64,000 nucleotides of DNA from positions 1 to 64,000 of the forward strand of contig JAIPUZ010000060.1 in assembly GCA_022833215.1 (NCBI GenBank), written 5' to 3'. This DNA is from Mesorhizobium sp. Lineage in GTDB: Bacteria > Pseudomonadota > Alphaproteobacteria > Rhizobiales > Rhizobiaceae. Under the pieces are notes generated by a model that did not search any database, was not told where the DNA came from, and saw nothing but the letters and a program-made list of their open reading frames with translations. Both the position numbers and the translations under genes were made by a program. This document shows, in pieces, positions 32,967 to 42,919 of the stretch; position 1 is the first letter of the stretch; every line of letters begins with the position of its first letter.

Positions 32967-33887
32967 TCAGTGTCGGCCGCCCTGCCCTGCCGATGCCATC
33001 AGATCTGCGGCAACGGTGGCGATCAGTTCCGACAGGCTCTCCATCAGATCGGTCGCGCCGCTTGTCTTGCGCCAGAACAGGCCGATGTCGCGTCGGAAGT
33101 CGCCCGACTCCAGAGGCAGCAAGGCCATGCCGCCCGAAGCGACGGGACCGACGCAGGCAAGTTGCGGCAGCAGCGTGATGCCCATGCCGGCGATCACCAT
33201 CTGGCGCAGCGTCTCGAGGCTCGTACCGCGAAAATCGTCATATTCGCGCGCGCCGTACCGGCGGCACAGGGTCAGCGCCTGGTCCCGCAGGCAATGGCCT
33301 TCTTCCAGCAGCATCAGGTGCTGGCTCGAAAGCGAATCGGCAGGCGCATGCGTCCGCCCGGCCAGCTCATGCCCGCAGGGCACGGCCAGATGCAAAGGTT
33401 CGCTGAACAGCTTTCGTCCCGTCAGGTGCGGATCCTCGACGGGCATCGCAAGCAGCACCGCATCGATCTGGCCGTCGATCAGCCGCCGCAGAAGAACCCT
33501 GCTCTTTTCTTCCGTCAACAGGATTTCCGTGGAAGGAAAGCTGCGCATGAAGCGGGGCACGACATGCGGCAGGAGATAAGGCCCAAGGGTCGGGAAGACC
33601 CCGAGATGCAGGCGGCGCGTGCCTCTGGCGGAATGCCTGGCGGCTTCGTCGCGCAATTGCGCCACTTCGTCGAGAATGGTGCGCGCGCGCCTGACCGTCG
33701 CTTCGCCTGCCTGCGTCAGGATCAGGCCGCGCGGCGAGCGCTCGAACAGCCTGACGCCAAGCTCCTGCTCCAGCTTGCGGATCTGCGCCGACAGCGTCGG
33801 CTGGCTGGCATGGCAGACTTGCGCCGCGCGATGGAAGTTGCGCTGGTCGGCCAGCGCAACGAGATATTCCAGCTCGCGCAGGTTCAT
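32967..33887 (-). CDS. oxyR: Peroxide-sensing LysR-type regulator OxyR
   Basis: 306 residues from the ATG at 33887 (E. coli OxyR has 305). N-terminal HTH MNLRELEYLVALADQRNFHRAA and CHASQPTLSAQIRKLEQELGVRLFE. The redox pair is conserved with the same numbering as in E. coli: Cys199 in EGHCLRDQ and Cys208 in LTLCRR. H2O2 forms a disulfide between them and switches the protein to an activator. It follows ahpF by 13 bp, so it is probably co-transcribed with ahpC-ahpF, and a matching OxyR-type site lies upstream of ahpC. Confidence 0.96.
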   Translation of the reverse strand: MNLRELEYLVALADQRNFHRAAQVCHASQPTLSAQIRKLEQELGVRLFERSPRGLILTQAGEATVRRARTILDEVAQLRDEAARHSARGTRRLHLGVFPTLGPYLLPHVVPRFMRSFPSTEILLTEEKSRVLLRRLIDGQIDAVLLAMPVEDPHLTGRKLFSEPLHLAVPCGHELAGRTHAPADSLSSQHLMLLEEGHCLRDQALTLCRRYGAREYDDFRGTSLETLRQMVIAGMGITLLPQLACVGPVASGGMALLPLESGDFRRDIGLFWRKTSGATDLMESLSELIATVAADLMASAGQGGRH

Positions 33888-33900
33888 CGCATATCCTGCC

Positions 33901-35469
33901 TCAGGCGGCCCGCTCCCCGGCGGGAAGGCGGATGAGATAGTCGAAGGCAGCAAGCGATGCCCTTGCCCCCTCGCCCATGGCGATCACGATCTGCTTGTAG
34001 GGTGCGGTCGTGCAATCGCCGGCGGCGAACACGCCGGGAATCGATGTCGCGCCATGCCCGTCCACGACGATCTCGCCACGCGCGTTGAGCGAGAGCGTGC
34101 CCTTCAGCCATTCGGTGTTGGGCACCAGGCCGATCTGCACGAAGATGCCCTCGAGCGCCAGATCGCGCATCTGGCCGCTGGTGCGGTCCTCATAGGCAAG
34201 GCCGGTGACGCGCTTTCCGTCGCCCCTGACTTCCGTGGTGCGGGCGGAGGTGACGATGGTCACGTTGGGAAGGCTCTTCAGCTTGCGCTGCAACACCTCG
34301 TCGGCGCGCAGCACTTTGTCGAACTCGAACAGCGTGACATGGCCGACGATGCCGGCAAGATCGATCGCCGCTTCCACGCCGGAGTTGCCGCCGCCGATGA
34401 CCGCGATGCGCTTGCCCTTGAACAGGGGGCCATCGCAGTGCGGGCAGAACGCCACGCCCTTGTTGACATACTGCTCCTCGCCCGGAACGCCCATCTTGCG
34501 CCAGCGTGCGCCGGTGGACAGCACCACCGAAGTGCCTGTCAGCGCCGCGCCGGAAGCAAGCGTCACCCTGAAGCCGTCGGCGACCTGCTCAAGCTTCGTC
34601 GCCTTCTGGCCGTTGACGATCTCGGCATCGTATTCGCGGACATGGGTTTCGAGCGCGCGCGCCAGCTTCGGCCCTTCCGTATGCGGCACGGAAATGAGGT
34701 TCTCGATCGACATGGTGTCCAGCACCTGCCCGCCGAAGCGCTCGGCCACCACGCCGGTGCGGATGCCCTTGCGCGCGGCATAGACGGCCGCCGCAGCGCC
34801 TGCGGGGCCGCCGCCGACGATGAGCACATCGAAGGGAGCCTGCGCGTTGATCGCCTCGACGGCGCGGTCCGCCGCGCCGGTGTCGACCTTTGCCAGGATT
34901 TCCTCCACGCCCATGCGCCCGGCACCGAAAGGCTCGCCGTTGAGAAAAATGGTGGGAACCGACATCACCTGCCGCTCGGAGACTTCCGCCTGGAACAGGG
35001 CGCCGTCGATGGCGACATGCTCGATGCCGGGATTGAGCACCGCCATGAGGTTGAGCGCCTGCACCACATCGGGGCAGTTCTGGCAAGAGAGGGAGAAATA
35101 GGTTTCGAAGCGGAAACTGCCCTTCAGCGCCCGGATCTGGTCGCTCAGCGCCTGCTCGACTTTGGGTGGGTAACCGCCGACCTGCAACAGGGCCAGCACC
35201 AGCGAGGTGAATTCATGGCCGAGCGGAATGCCGGCGAAGGTCAGGTGAATGTCCTCGCCAGGCGAGGTCAGCGCGAAGGACGGTACGCGCGCGCCGGACG
35301 TTTCGCCGCGCCTCACCGTGATCTTGTCCGACTGCTCGCGGATCTGGTCGAGGAGTTGCAGCAGCTCGCGCGATTTTGCGTCGTCACCGGCATAGGCGAC
35401 GATCTCGACCGGGCGCACCAGACGTTCGAGATAACCCTTGAGCTGGGCCTTCAGATTGGCATCGAGCAT
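33901..35469 (-). CDS. ahpF: Alkyl hydroperoxide reductase subunit F
   Basis: 522 residues (E. coli 521). N-terminal double thioredoxin-like domain with the Cys129-Cys132 pair in [10 protein letters not shown], then FAD- and NAD(P)H-binding domains with [21 protein letters not shown] and [18 protein letters not shown], and the second redox pair Cys342-Cys345 in FCPHCDGP. It passes electrons from NADH to AhpC. Downstream of ahpC by about 110 bp. Confidence 0.98.
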   Translation of the reverse strand: MLDANLKAQLKGYLERLVRPVEIVAYAGDDAKSRELLQLLDQIREQSDKITVRRGETSGARVPSFALTSPGEDIHLTFAGIPLGHEFTSLVLALLQVGGYPPKVEQALSDQIRALKGSFRFETYFSLSCQNCPDVVQALNLMAVLNPGIEHVAIDGALFQAEVSERQVMSVPTIFLNGEPFGAGRMGVEEILAKVDTGAADRAVEAINAQAPFDVLIVGGGPAGAAAAVYAARKGIRTGVVAERFGGQVLDTMSIENLISVPHTEGPKLARALETHVREYDAEIVNGQKATKLEQVADGFRVTLASGAALTGTSVVLSTGARWRKMGVPGEEQYVNKGVAFCPHCDGPLFKGKRIAVIGGGNSGVEAAIDLAGIVGHVTLFEFDKVLRADEVLQRKLKSLPNVTIVTSARTTEVRGDGKRVTGLAYEDRTSGQMRDLALEGIFVQIGLVPNTEWLKGTLSLNARGEIVVDGHGATSIPGVFAAGDCTTAPYKQIVIAMGEGARASLAAFDYLIRLPAGERAA

Positions 35470-35577
35470 GGCTGCATTCCTCTGCGAAGTGGCGGGAAAG
35501 CGTGCGGGCTTTCCCCTGCATCTGCGGCCGGGCCGCCACAGGCTGGCGGCGGTCCGGCTACCGGTCGTTCCGAAGCG

Positions 35578-36141
35578 TCAGATCTTGCCGACGAGGTCGA
35601 GCGAAGGCGCCAGCGTGGCTTCGCCTTCCTGCCACTTGGCGGGGCAGACCTCACCCGGATGCGCGCGGACATACTGGGCGGCCTTGATCTTGCGAACGAG
35701 GTCGGACGCGTCGCGGCCGATGCCCTCGGCGGTGATTTCCATCGCCTGGATGACACCATCCGGATCGACGATGAAGGTAGCGCGGTCGGCAAGACCCTGC
35801 CCCTCACGCATCACACCGAAATTGTTGGTCACGACACCGCTGGGATCGCCGATCATCGTGTAGTTGATCTTGCCGATGGTGTCGGAGGAATCGTGCCACG
35901 CCTTGTGCGTGAAATGGGTGTCGGTCGAAACGGAATAAACCTCCACGCCCATCTTCTGAAGCTCGTCATAGTGATCGGCGACATCGCCGAGCTCGGTCGG
36001 GCATACGAAGGTGAAGTCGGCGGGGTAAAAGAAGAACACCGCCCACTTGCCCAGCACGTCCTCATCGGTGATGGAAATGAACTTACCCTGGCGGTAAGCC
36101 TGCGCCATGAAGGGCTTGATTTTCGAATTTATGGTGGCCAC
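35578..36141 (-). CDS. ahpC: Alkyl hydroperoxide reductase subunit C (2-Cys peroxiredoxin)
   Basis: 187 residues from a GTG at 36141, supported by AGGAG seven bases upstream and by alignment of [11 protein letters not shown] with the E. coli start. Peroxidatic Cys47 in FTFVCPTEL and resolving Cys166 in GEVCPAKW. Reduces H2O2 and organic peroxides using AhpF. First gene of the ahpC-ahpF-oxyR unit. Confidence 0.97.
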   Translation of the reverse strand: MATINSKIKPFMAQAYRQGKFISITDEDVLGKWAVFFFYPADFTFVCPTELGDVADHYDELQKMGVEVYSVSTDTHFTHKAWHDSSDTIGKINYTMIGDPSGVVTNNFGVMREGQGLADRATFIVDPDGVIQAMEITAEGIGRDASDLVRKIKAAQYVRAHPGEVCPAKWQEGEATLAPSLDLVGKI

Positions 36142-36221
36142 TGCGCACTCCTTTCAGAACGGTTCGTGGCCGATATAGATGCTGCAGTGCAGCACGTAAA
36201 ATCGATTGATCCCCGAAAATT

Positions 36222-36248
36222 GATAGACACGATCTATCGGACCGATCA
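36222..36248 (-). promoter_or_regulatory. OxyR-type binding site upstream of ahpC
   Basis: GATAG-ACACGAT-CTATC is a perfect inverted pair in the ATAG-N7-CTAT form, followed after another 7 bases by ATCA, a partial third element. It lies about 80 bp upstream of the ahpC start. Spacing and sequence match the known tetra-element OxyR consensus for two of four boxes. Confidence 0.65.
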
Positions 36249-36881
36249 GCGGGGCCAAAACAGCGGAAATCCGGCCGATTTTCGCAAGATTTGCCTGTTT
36301 TTCAGTGAGTTGCGATTTTGCATATCTGCCATGCAGTCGCCGGCCGCGGCACTTTTCAACAGGTCGGCGAATGGTTCGGGGGTTTGCACCGGGACTGCGC
36401 ACAGGATCGGCGGTGAAGCGGTGCCACGAAAATCGCGGTTGTTTCGGCCCTCAATCGAGACATCCGGCCGTTGCCCGCTTTCGCCGCTTCGCCACGCGGT
36501 GGTATGGGCGAAATCCCACCGCCAGCCCGATTTTTTCATAAATCATTGTTATTGCAGGCGAATTTCAGGTATTCCACAAACGAGAACGATCTGGAGCGCG
36601 CATTGAATGATTTGACCACGGGCCCTTGCTGATGGGGTGGATGTCCAGACCCTCTTCATGAAGCGATCGCACCTGCGGAGCCGTCGTCGAATGAAGGGGC
36701 TTGACGCTGCCGGAAAACAGGCGTCCGGACACTGATTTGCCGGCCTGAACGATAGTAAAATCTTCCATTCGAGCAAAGGTGCGAAGCCATGAGCGAGCCG
36801 GGCCCGCCAGACGCGCTGGCCGGCTCCCTCGCACCGCTTCCCGACCTCGGCAGCCAGCTTTGTCGAGATCGCGGGCAGCCA
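36249..36881. other. Region without a recognised gene between ahpC promoter and sugar operon end
   Basis: Together with flanks this is a 773-bp gap (36142-36914). Short minus-strand frames exist, for example around 36565-36882, but none shows a family motif or a start with a good ribosome site. It may hold decayed coding DNA. Confidence 0.45.
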
Positions 36882-36906
36882 TAGCCGCCTGACCTGGGTG
36901 CGGCTA
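36882..36906 (-). terminator. Hairpin after the FGGY kinase gene
   Basis: TAGCCGC and GCGGCTA, a perfect 7-bp stem with an 11-nt loop, 8 bp past the operon's last stop. No T-run, so only a candidate. Confidence 0.45.
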
Positions 36907-36914
36907 GATCAGCC

Positions 36915-38531
36915 TCACTGCATTTCCTCGTCGCCGGCGCGCAGGGAGCGGCCGGCTTCCTGCAAGGTGAGGAACGCCCTGTAGCGCCGCTGATGCAGGG
37001 TCCGGCATTCCGGTGCAGGCAGGATCGTTTCACCGAGGCTTGAAAGGGTGTGCATTGCCGTTTGCAGGTCCGGCACCGCACCTGCGGCCACGGCGGCGGT
37101 CATGGCGGCGCCGAGCAGCACCGGTTCGGGCGAAGCGCATGTGCTGACCGGCAAGCCGCATGCATCGGCCAGAAACTGCCGCACCAGAGCGCTGCGCCCG
37201 GCCCCGCCGCTGACGACCACCGTTTCAGGATCTGCGCCCTGCCGGCGCAGGGTTTCGACGATCTGCCTCAGCCCGTAGCCGACCGAGATCACCGCCGCCG
37301 CATAAAGGCGGATCAGGCTCGTCTCGTCCTCGGCCATGTCCAGCCCGGCGATGATGCCTCGCATATCGGGATCTGCGAAAGGCGCGCGATTTCCGAGGAA
37401 GTCGCCCACCACATGCACCTCGCCGAGAAGCCGTGCCAGCGGCATGGTCTGGAGAAGCTCGACCGCCCTTCCCTCCAGCCATCCCGTCAGGCTCTTGCCG
37501 GCCGCTTCGGCCTTCGCGGAAGCGGCGGCGGCGAAGGCATGCTGGCGCACGACATGGTCTATGGCAGCGCCAGCCGCCGACTGGCCGCCTTCCGACAGCC
37601 ACAGGCCGGGCACCAGCGCGGAATAATAGGGACCCCAGACGCCGGGCACGAACATCGGCGCGGCGGACACGTTGAGCGTGCAGGCCGATGTGCCGAACAC
37701 ATAGGCGAGCCGCTGTTCGAGCTTGCCCGGAACCCCGTCCGCGCCGGTTGTTCCCAGCGCCCCGGCATGGGCGTCGATCAGGCCCATGGCGACAGCGGTG
37801 CCGGGCGCAAGGCGGAGATCGCGCGCGGCGGCAACGCTCAGCCCTTTGGGAACGGCGGCGCCCGGCGGGCTTATGCGGTTGCCGATGCGGATGAAGCCCT
37901 CATCCGCCAGCGTGCCCAGCCCGATCTCGCGGAAGAAGGCATCGTCCCAGCGGTCCTCATGGGCGAGATAGGTCCATTTGCAGGTCACCGTGCAGGTGGA
38001 ACGCCACAGGCTGCCGGTGGCGCGCCATGTCAGAAAGTCGGTCAGATCCATGAAGTGGCCGGCCCCGGCAAAGGTGGCGGGCAGTTCCTCGGCCAGCCAC
38101 AGAAGCTTCGGCGTCTGCATTTCCGGCGATATCCGTCCCCCGACATAATCGAGAACCCGCGCGCCCGTGGCGTTGATGCGCTTTGCCTGCGGCGTGGCGC
38201 GGTGGTCCATCCAGACGATGATGTTGCGCGCGCTCTCGCCTTCCGCGTTGACGGCGAGCGGACGTTCCTGCCGGTCGAGCACCACCAGCGAGCAGGTGGC
38301 GTCGAAGCCGATGCCCGCCACCTGCTCCAGCGCGATGCCGGCCGCGTCGCGCGCCGCGCGCACACTGGCGGCGACCGCCGACCAGATGTCGTCGCTAGAT
38401 TGCTCGACGTGATCGGGCCTCTCGCGCCAGATCCGGATCGGATGGCTGGCCGACCCGAGCAGCACGCCGCTGCGGTCGAACACGCCGGCACGCGCGCTGG
38501 CGGTTCCGACATCCACACCTATGAAATGCAT
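36915..38531 (-). CDS. FGGY-family pentulose/carbohydrate kinase
   Basis: 538 residues from the ATG at 38531 (GGAG just upstream). N-terminal nucleotide-binding motif FIGVDVGTASARAGVFD, WMDHRA, and the catalytic-base segment GLIDAHAGALG; C-terminal VVSGGAGRSALVRQFLAD is the second FGGY domain. The D-ribulokinase-like subgroup fits the length and the GTASARAG start. It phosphorylates a ketose or polyol with ATP. It is the last gene of a nine-gene operon that already has a RbsK-type kinase, so the two kinases probably act on different intermediates. Confidence 0.92.
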   Translation of the reverse strand: MHFIGVDVGTASARAGVFDRSGVLLGSASHPIRIWRERPDHVEQSSDDIWSAVAASVRAARDAAGIALEQVAGIGFDATCSLVVLDRQERPLAVNAEGESARNIIVWMDHRATPQAKRINATGARVLDYVGGRISPEMQTPKLLWLAEELPATFAGAGHFMDLTDFLTWRATGSLWRSTCTVTCKWTYLAHEDRWDDAFFREIGLGTLADEGFIRIGNRISPPGAAVPKGLSVAAARDLRLAPGTAVAMGLIDAHAGALGTTGADGVPGKLEQRLAYVFGTSACTLNVSAAPMFVPGVWGPYYSALVPGLWLSEGGQSAAGAAIDHVVRQHAFAAAASAKAEAAGKSLTGWLEGRAVELLQTMPLARLLGEVHVVGDFLGNRAPFADPDMRGIIAGLDMAEDETSLIRLYAAAVISVGYGLRQIVETLRRQGADPETVVVSGGAGRSALVRQFLADACGLPVSTCASPEPVLLGAAMTAAVAAGAVPDLQTAMHTLSSLGETILPAPECRTLHQRRYRAFLTLQEAGRSLRAGDEEMQ

Positions 38532-38581
38532 GGCGGCTCCTTCCCTGCCGATCGGCCCGCCGGGATCAGGCTCCACCCGCA

Positions 38582-40963
38582 TCAGGCCCCATAGGGCACC
38601 CAGATCGTCCTGACCTGCGTGGCCCGGTCCATCCAGTCGCGGCCGCGTGCGACCGTGTCCTGCGACCAGTCGAGCGACAGGCCGTCATTGGTCCACACCT
38701 GCTTGAGGTTGGCGGCCGAAAGCGTCTCAACCGCGGCAGCTCCTTCCGCGGTCCCGTGATACCAGATGCCGTCGACGGCGTCGTGCTCGGCCAAGGTTTT
38801 GGCCAGCACGTCACGCTCGCCAGCGACCAGATTGACGACGCCGCCCGGAAGGTCCGACGTGTCGAATATCTGGTAGAGCGGCTGGGCGATCAGCGCGTGG
38901 GCGGGCGACGGCACGGCTACGACCCGGTTGCCGGTGGCAATCAGCGGCAGGACGAGCGACATCAACGCCAGCAGCGGCGACTGATCCGGCGCAAGCACAC
39001 CGACCACGCCGACCGACTCCTTCAGCGACAATGTGAGATGGCGCGGCCTGGTGGCATGGATCGCGCCATCGTCCTTGTCGGCGAGACCCGCATAATAGAA
39101 GCAGCGCTCGAGCGTCTGGCGCACCTCCGCCTCGGCCTGTGCTTTTGATCCGCCGGTCATCCGCTGCACCAGGCCGGCCAGCTCCACGGAGCGCGCCGAA
39201 AGGTTTTCGCCGAGGAAGAACAGCACCTGCGCCCGGCCATGGGCGTTGGTCGCCCAGCCCTTCGCCCTGATCGCGGCCTCGACCGCATTGCGGATGTCCT
39301 TGCGGCCGGAAACCGGGGCAAGGCCCACGACCCCGCCCTTCGGATCGCGGACGGCATAGCTTGCACCGCCGTCCGGCCGCGCCTGCTTGCCGCCGATATA
39401 GTTCTTCATGGTGCGGTCGATGAGCGCGGCGGCCTCGCCATCGGTCTGCGGCACGGCGGAAAAGTCTGCCGCGACGGGCTTGAGCGGCGCAGGGCGGCCG
39501 GCCTTCGCCCGTTGCAGGTAGAGCGCCATGCCCTCGCGCGCACCCTCGCGGCCATAGCCGCTTTCCTTCATCCCGCCGAAGGGCGCGTTGGCGTCGAACA
39601 TGTTGGTGGCGTTGATCCACACCACGCCGGCCTTCACCCGCGCCGCCAGTTCGGTGGCCGCATTGATGTTCTCGGACCAGATCGAGGCCGAAAGCCCGTA
39701 GGCCGTGTTGTTGGCGAGCTCCACGGCCTCATCCACAGTGCGGAAGGTGGTGGTCACCGCGATCGGCCCGAAAATCTCGACCTGCGAAACCGTTGCGGAA
39801 GGTTCGGCGTCGGCAAAGAAGCCCGGCGCGATGTAGTGACCCCCGGCCGGCAGCGGGCAGGACGACTGCTCCAGCGTATAGCCCTCGGCAAGGGCTCCCT
39901 TCAGCAGACCTTCGATGCGGGCCTTCTGGCCGGCCGACACGATGGCGCCCATGTCCGTCGACTTGTCGAGCGGATCGCCGACGCGCACACGCTCCATGCG
40001 CGCGCGCAATTTGGCAAGGAACCGCTCGGCGACGCCCTCCTGCACCAGCAGGCGCGAGCCGGCGCAACAAACCTCGCCCTGGTTGAACCACACGCCCTCG
40101 ACCACGCCTTCGACGGCGGCATCGAGATCGGCGTCGGCGCAGACGATGAAGGGCGACTTGCCGCCAAGCTCCAGCGACAGCTTTTTACCGGAACCGGCGG
40201 TCGCGCGGCGAATTTCCCGGCCTACGGCGGTCGAGCCAGTGAAGGCGATCTTGGCGATGTCGGGATGGCGCACGATCAGCGCCCCGGTCTCGGCCCCGCC
40301 ATGGACGATGTTGACGACCCCCTTCGGCAGGCCCACCTCGACCAGCAGCTCGGCGAAGGCGATCGCCGTCAGCGGCGTCAGGTCGGCGGGCTTTAACACC
40401 ACCGTGTTGCCGGCGGCCAGCGCGGGCGCGATCTTCCATGCCAGCATCAGCAGCGGGAAGTTCCACGGAATGATCTGGCCACAAACACCGAGCGGTTCCA
40501 GCCCGGCGAATTCGGTCTCGGCCGCCGCCGCCCAGCCGGCATGGTGGTAGAAGTGCCGGATCGCCAGCGGAATGTCGGCATTGCGCGTCTCGCGGATCGG
40601 CTTGCCGTTGTCGAGGCTTTCCAGCACGGCGAAGAACCGCTCGCGCTGCTGCAGATGGCGGGCGATGGCGTAGAGATAACGGCTGCGCTCGAAGCCCGGA
40701 AGCTTCGACCAGCGGGGAAAGGCTTTTGCTGCGGCGGCGACGGCGGCGTTGATTTCGGCCTCCCCGGCCGCCGGGATGCGGGCGAGCGTTTCGCCGTTGG
40801 CCGGATTCTCTACCTCGATGCCGGCAGCATCCGCGCTGGTGAAGCTGCCGTCGATAAAATGGCCGAAGATGCGTCCATGGTCTTCAAGCCACGCCAGCAC
40901 ATCCGTCGCGGCTTCCGGGGCCGGTCCGTATTCCATGGTTTCCATGATGTCCCTGATGTTCAT
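38582..40963 (-). CDS. Double aldehyde dehydrogenase: active N-terminal domain plus degenerate C-terminal domain
   Basis: 793 residues. Residues about 35-480 are a full ALDH with PWNFPLLMLAWKIAPALAAGN, catalytic Glu265 in LELGGKSP and Cys299 in NQGEVCCAGSR. Residues about 505-790 repeat an ALDH-like fold (NYIGGKQARPDGG, then GVVGVLAPDQSPLLALMSL) but stop before a catalytic Cys and lack ELGGK. Beside deoC, which yields acetaldehyde and glyceraldehyde 3-phosphate from deoxyribose 5-phosphate, the likely job is oxidising acetaldehyde to acetate. The second domain may serve in assembly. Starts 12 bp after deoC ends. Confidence 0.92.
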   Translation of the reverse strand: MNIRDIMETMEYGPAPEAATDVLAWLEDHGRIFGHFIDGSFTSADAAGIEVENPANGETLARIPAAGEAEINAAVAAAAKAFPRWSKLPGFERSRYLYAIARHLQQRERFFAVLESLDNGKPIRETRNADIPLAIRHFYHHAGWAAAAETEFAGLEPLGVCGQIIPWNFPLLMLAWKIAPALAAGNTVVLKPADLTPLTAIAFAELLVEVGLPKGVVNIVHGGAETGALIVRHPDIAKIAFTGSTAVGREIRRATAGSGKKLSLELGGKSPFIVCADADLDAAVEGVVEGVWFNQGEVCCAGSRLLVQEGVAERFLAKLRARMERVRVGDPLDKSTDMGAIVSAGQKARIEGLLKGALAEGYTLEQSSCPLPAGGHYIAPGFFADAEPSATVSQVEIFGPIAVTTTFRTVDEAVELANNTAYGLSASIWSENINAATELAARVKAGVVWINATNMFDANAPFGGMKESGYGREGAREGMALYLQRAKAGRPAPLKPVAADFSAVPQTDGEAAALIDRTMKNYIGGKQARPDGGASYAVRDPKGGVVGLAPVSGRKDIRNAVEAAIRAKGWATNAHGRAQVLFFLGENLSARSVELAGLVQRMTGGSKAQAEAEVRQTLERCFYYAGLADKDDGAIHATRPRHLTLSLKESVGVVGVLAPDQSPLLALMSLVLPLIATGNRVVAVPSPAHALIAQPLYQIFDTSDLPGGVVNLVAGERDVLAKTLAEHDAVDGIWYHGTAEGAAAVETLSAANLKQVWTNDGLSLDWSQDTVARGRDWMDRATQVRTIWVPYGA

Positions 40964-40974
40964 CTGCCCGGACC

Positions 40975-41928
40975 TCAGCTCAGTGCGTGGTGATCGGCGC
41001 TGGCGTAGCGGCCGGTGACGTGATGTTCGAGCTGGCGCTCGATGTCGGCAAGCATGGAGGATGCGCCGATGCGGAACAGGTCGGGTTTCAGCCAGGGGCC
41101 GCCCAGTTCCTCCTTCATCAGCGCCAGCCAGGCCAGCGCGTCCTTTGCCGTCCGCAGGCCGCCGGCCGGCTTGAAGCCGATGCGGAAGCCGGTCAGCTCG
41201 CCATAGTCGCGCAGGGCGCGCAGCATGGTCAGCGAAACGGGCAGCGTGGCGTTCTCCGTCTCCTTGCCGGTCGAGGTCTTGATGAAATCGGCGCCGGCCT
41301 GCATCGCCACCATGGAGGCACGGTACACATTGGTCAGCGTTCCAAGCTCGCCGGTGGCCAGAATGGCCTTCATATGCGCCTCGCCGCAGGTCTCGCGCAT
41401 GGCGCGCACCTCGTCATGCAGCGCCTGCCAGTTGCCGAGCAGCACATGCTCGCGGGTGATGACGATGTCGATCTCGCGGGCCCCCTGTTCCACGGCATAA
41501 CGGATTTCCGCCAATCGCTGTGGCAGCGGCGTGAGCCCCGAAGGAAAGCCCGTTGCGACGGAAGCGACCGGGACGCCGGAGCCTTCGAGTGCCTTCACCG
41601 CATGTGGCACCATGGTCGGATAGACGCACACCGCGCCGGTGGTGACGGCATCCACCCCCATCGCCTGCAGAAGGTCGGGGCGGACGGGCTGCCTTGCCTT
41701 GGCGCACAGGCGGCGCACGCGGCCGGGCGTGTCGTCGCCCGCCAGCGTGGTCAGGTCGATGCACTGCACGGCGCGCAACAGCCAGGCGGCCTGATAATTC
41801 TTCTTCACCGTGCGCCCGGACGTAATGGCGTCGGCGCGGCGCTCGGCTGCCGTCCGGTTTATCTGCACATCCTCGAACCATTCGCGCCGGAGCGCGCAGC
41901 CGGGATTGCGTTCATGGGTTTCTGACAT
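40975..41928 (-). CDS. deoC: Deoxyribose-phosphate aldolase, long form
   Basis: 317 residues from the ATG at 41928. TIM barrel with the Schiff-base Lys217 in ADFIKTSTGK, the second Lys253 in GFKPAGGLRT and Asp155 in REIDIVI. At 317 residues it is the long DeoC class rather than the E. coli-type 259. Splits 2-deoxyribose 5-phosphate to acetaldehyde and glyceraldehyde 3-phosphate. Located 10 bp after the RbsK-type kinase, which would supply the phosphorylated sugar. Confidence 0.95.
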   Translation of the reverse strand: MSETHERNPGCALRREWFEDVQINRTAAERRADAITSGRTVKKNYQAAWLLRAVQCIDLTTLAGDDTPGRVRRLCAKARQPVRPDLLQAMGVDAVTTGAVCVYPTMVPHAVKALEGSGVPVASVATGFPSGLTPLPQRLAEIRYAVEQGAREIDIVITREHVLLGNWQALHDEVRAMRETCGEAHMKAILATGELGTLTNVYRASMVAMQAGADFIKTSTGKETENATLPVSLTMLRALRDYGELTGFRIGFKPAGGLRTAKDALAWLALMKEELGGPWLKPDLFRIGASSMLADIERQLEHHVTGRYASADHHALS

Positions 41929-41938
41929 GGATCGGCTC

Positions 41939-42916
41939 TCATGAAGCGGAGGCGGAAAGCGCCTCACAGAAGGTCTCGAATTCCTCGGCGGATGCATAGG
42001 ATTTCTGGGTGCCGCGGCTGCCCACGGATTGAGCGGCGTAGCGGGCCGCCCGGTTCAGCGCGGTTTCGACATCGCCGGTAGCCGCGAGGAAATGGGCGAA
42101 GGAGCCGATAAAGGCGTCGCCCGCCCCGGTGGTGTCGACCGGCTTGACCTTCACCGCCTCTATGGTGGTGACGGCATCGGCGGTGACGAGGCGTGCGCCA
42201 CGCGCGCCGAGCGTGACGATGACCGTGCCGACGCCCTGCGCGATCAGGCTGCGCGCCGCCGTTGCGATTTCCTCCTCCGTGCCGGTCGGCAGGCCGGAAA
42301 GCAGGGCAAGCTCGCTTTCGTTGGGAACGAGGAAGCTCAGGCTGCGCAGGTCGGAGACATCGAGATCGGCCGAGGCCGGCGCAGGGTTGAGAATGGTGCG
42401 CACGCCCCATTCCGCAGCGCGGCGCAGCGTATGGCGCACCGTTTCCAGCGGGATCTCGAGCTGCATGAGGATCAGATCCGCCTTGCGCAGCATGTCGGCG
42501 GCGGCATCGACATCGGCGGGGGAAAGCTCCGCATTCGCGCCCTTGACGATGAGGATGGAGTTTTCACCGGACGGCTCGACGAAGATCGGGGCGACGCCCG
42601 ACGACTTGCCCGTCACCTTCTTCACATGGGTGGTGTCGATGCCATTGTCGGCGAAATTGCGCAGCGTGTTGTCGCCGAAAAGATCGTCGCCAACCTTGGT
42701 GACCATGCCGACGCGCGAGCCGAGCCGAGCCGCCGCGATCGCCTGATTGGCGCCCTTGCCGCCGCAGCCGATCTCGAACTCCGGCGCCTCGACCGTTTCG
42801 CCGGGCGCGGGCATGACGGTGACATAGGTGATCAGATCCACCATGTTCGAGCCGACGACGGCGATGCGCCCCACACTACTGGCCAGTCCGCTGCCCGTTT
42901 CGGTCGATGACGCCAT
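41939..42916 (-). CDS. PfkB-family sugar kinase, ribokinase/deoxyribokinase type
   Basis: 325 residues. RbsK features: IAVVGSNMVDLITYV, GGKGANQAIAAARLG and the C-terminal ATP/anion-hole motif VDTTGAGDAFIG with the catalytic Asp. Being next to deoC, it probably makes 2-deoxyribose 5-phosphate (deoxyribokinase), though RbsK and DeoK cannot be told apart by eye. Starts 3 bp after the epimerase-like gene. Confidence 0.92.
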   Translation of the reverse strand: MASSTETGSGLASSVGRIAVVGSNMVDLITYVTVMPAPGETVEAPEFEIGCGGKGANQAIAAARLGSRVGMVTKVGDDLFGDNTLRNFADNGIDTTHVKKVTGKSSGVAPIFVEPSGENSILIVKGANAELSPADVDAAADMLRKADLILMQLEIPLETVRHTLRRAAEWGVRTILNPAPASADLDVSDLRSLSFLVPNESELALLSGLPTGTEEEIATAARSLIAQGVGTVIVTLGARGARLVTADAVTTIEAVKVKPVDTTGAGDAFIGSFAHFLAATGDVETALNRAARYAAQSVGSRGTQKSYASAEEFETFCEALSASAS

Positions 42917-42919
42917 GGT

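Noticed and set aside
36549-36882. Short minus-strand frames between ahpC and the FGGY kinase gene
   Set aside because: No motif, no ribosome site and ordinary non-coding composition; may be decayed DNA, so no gene was called.
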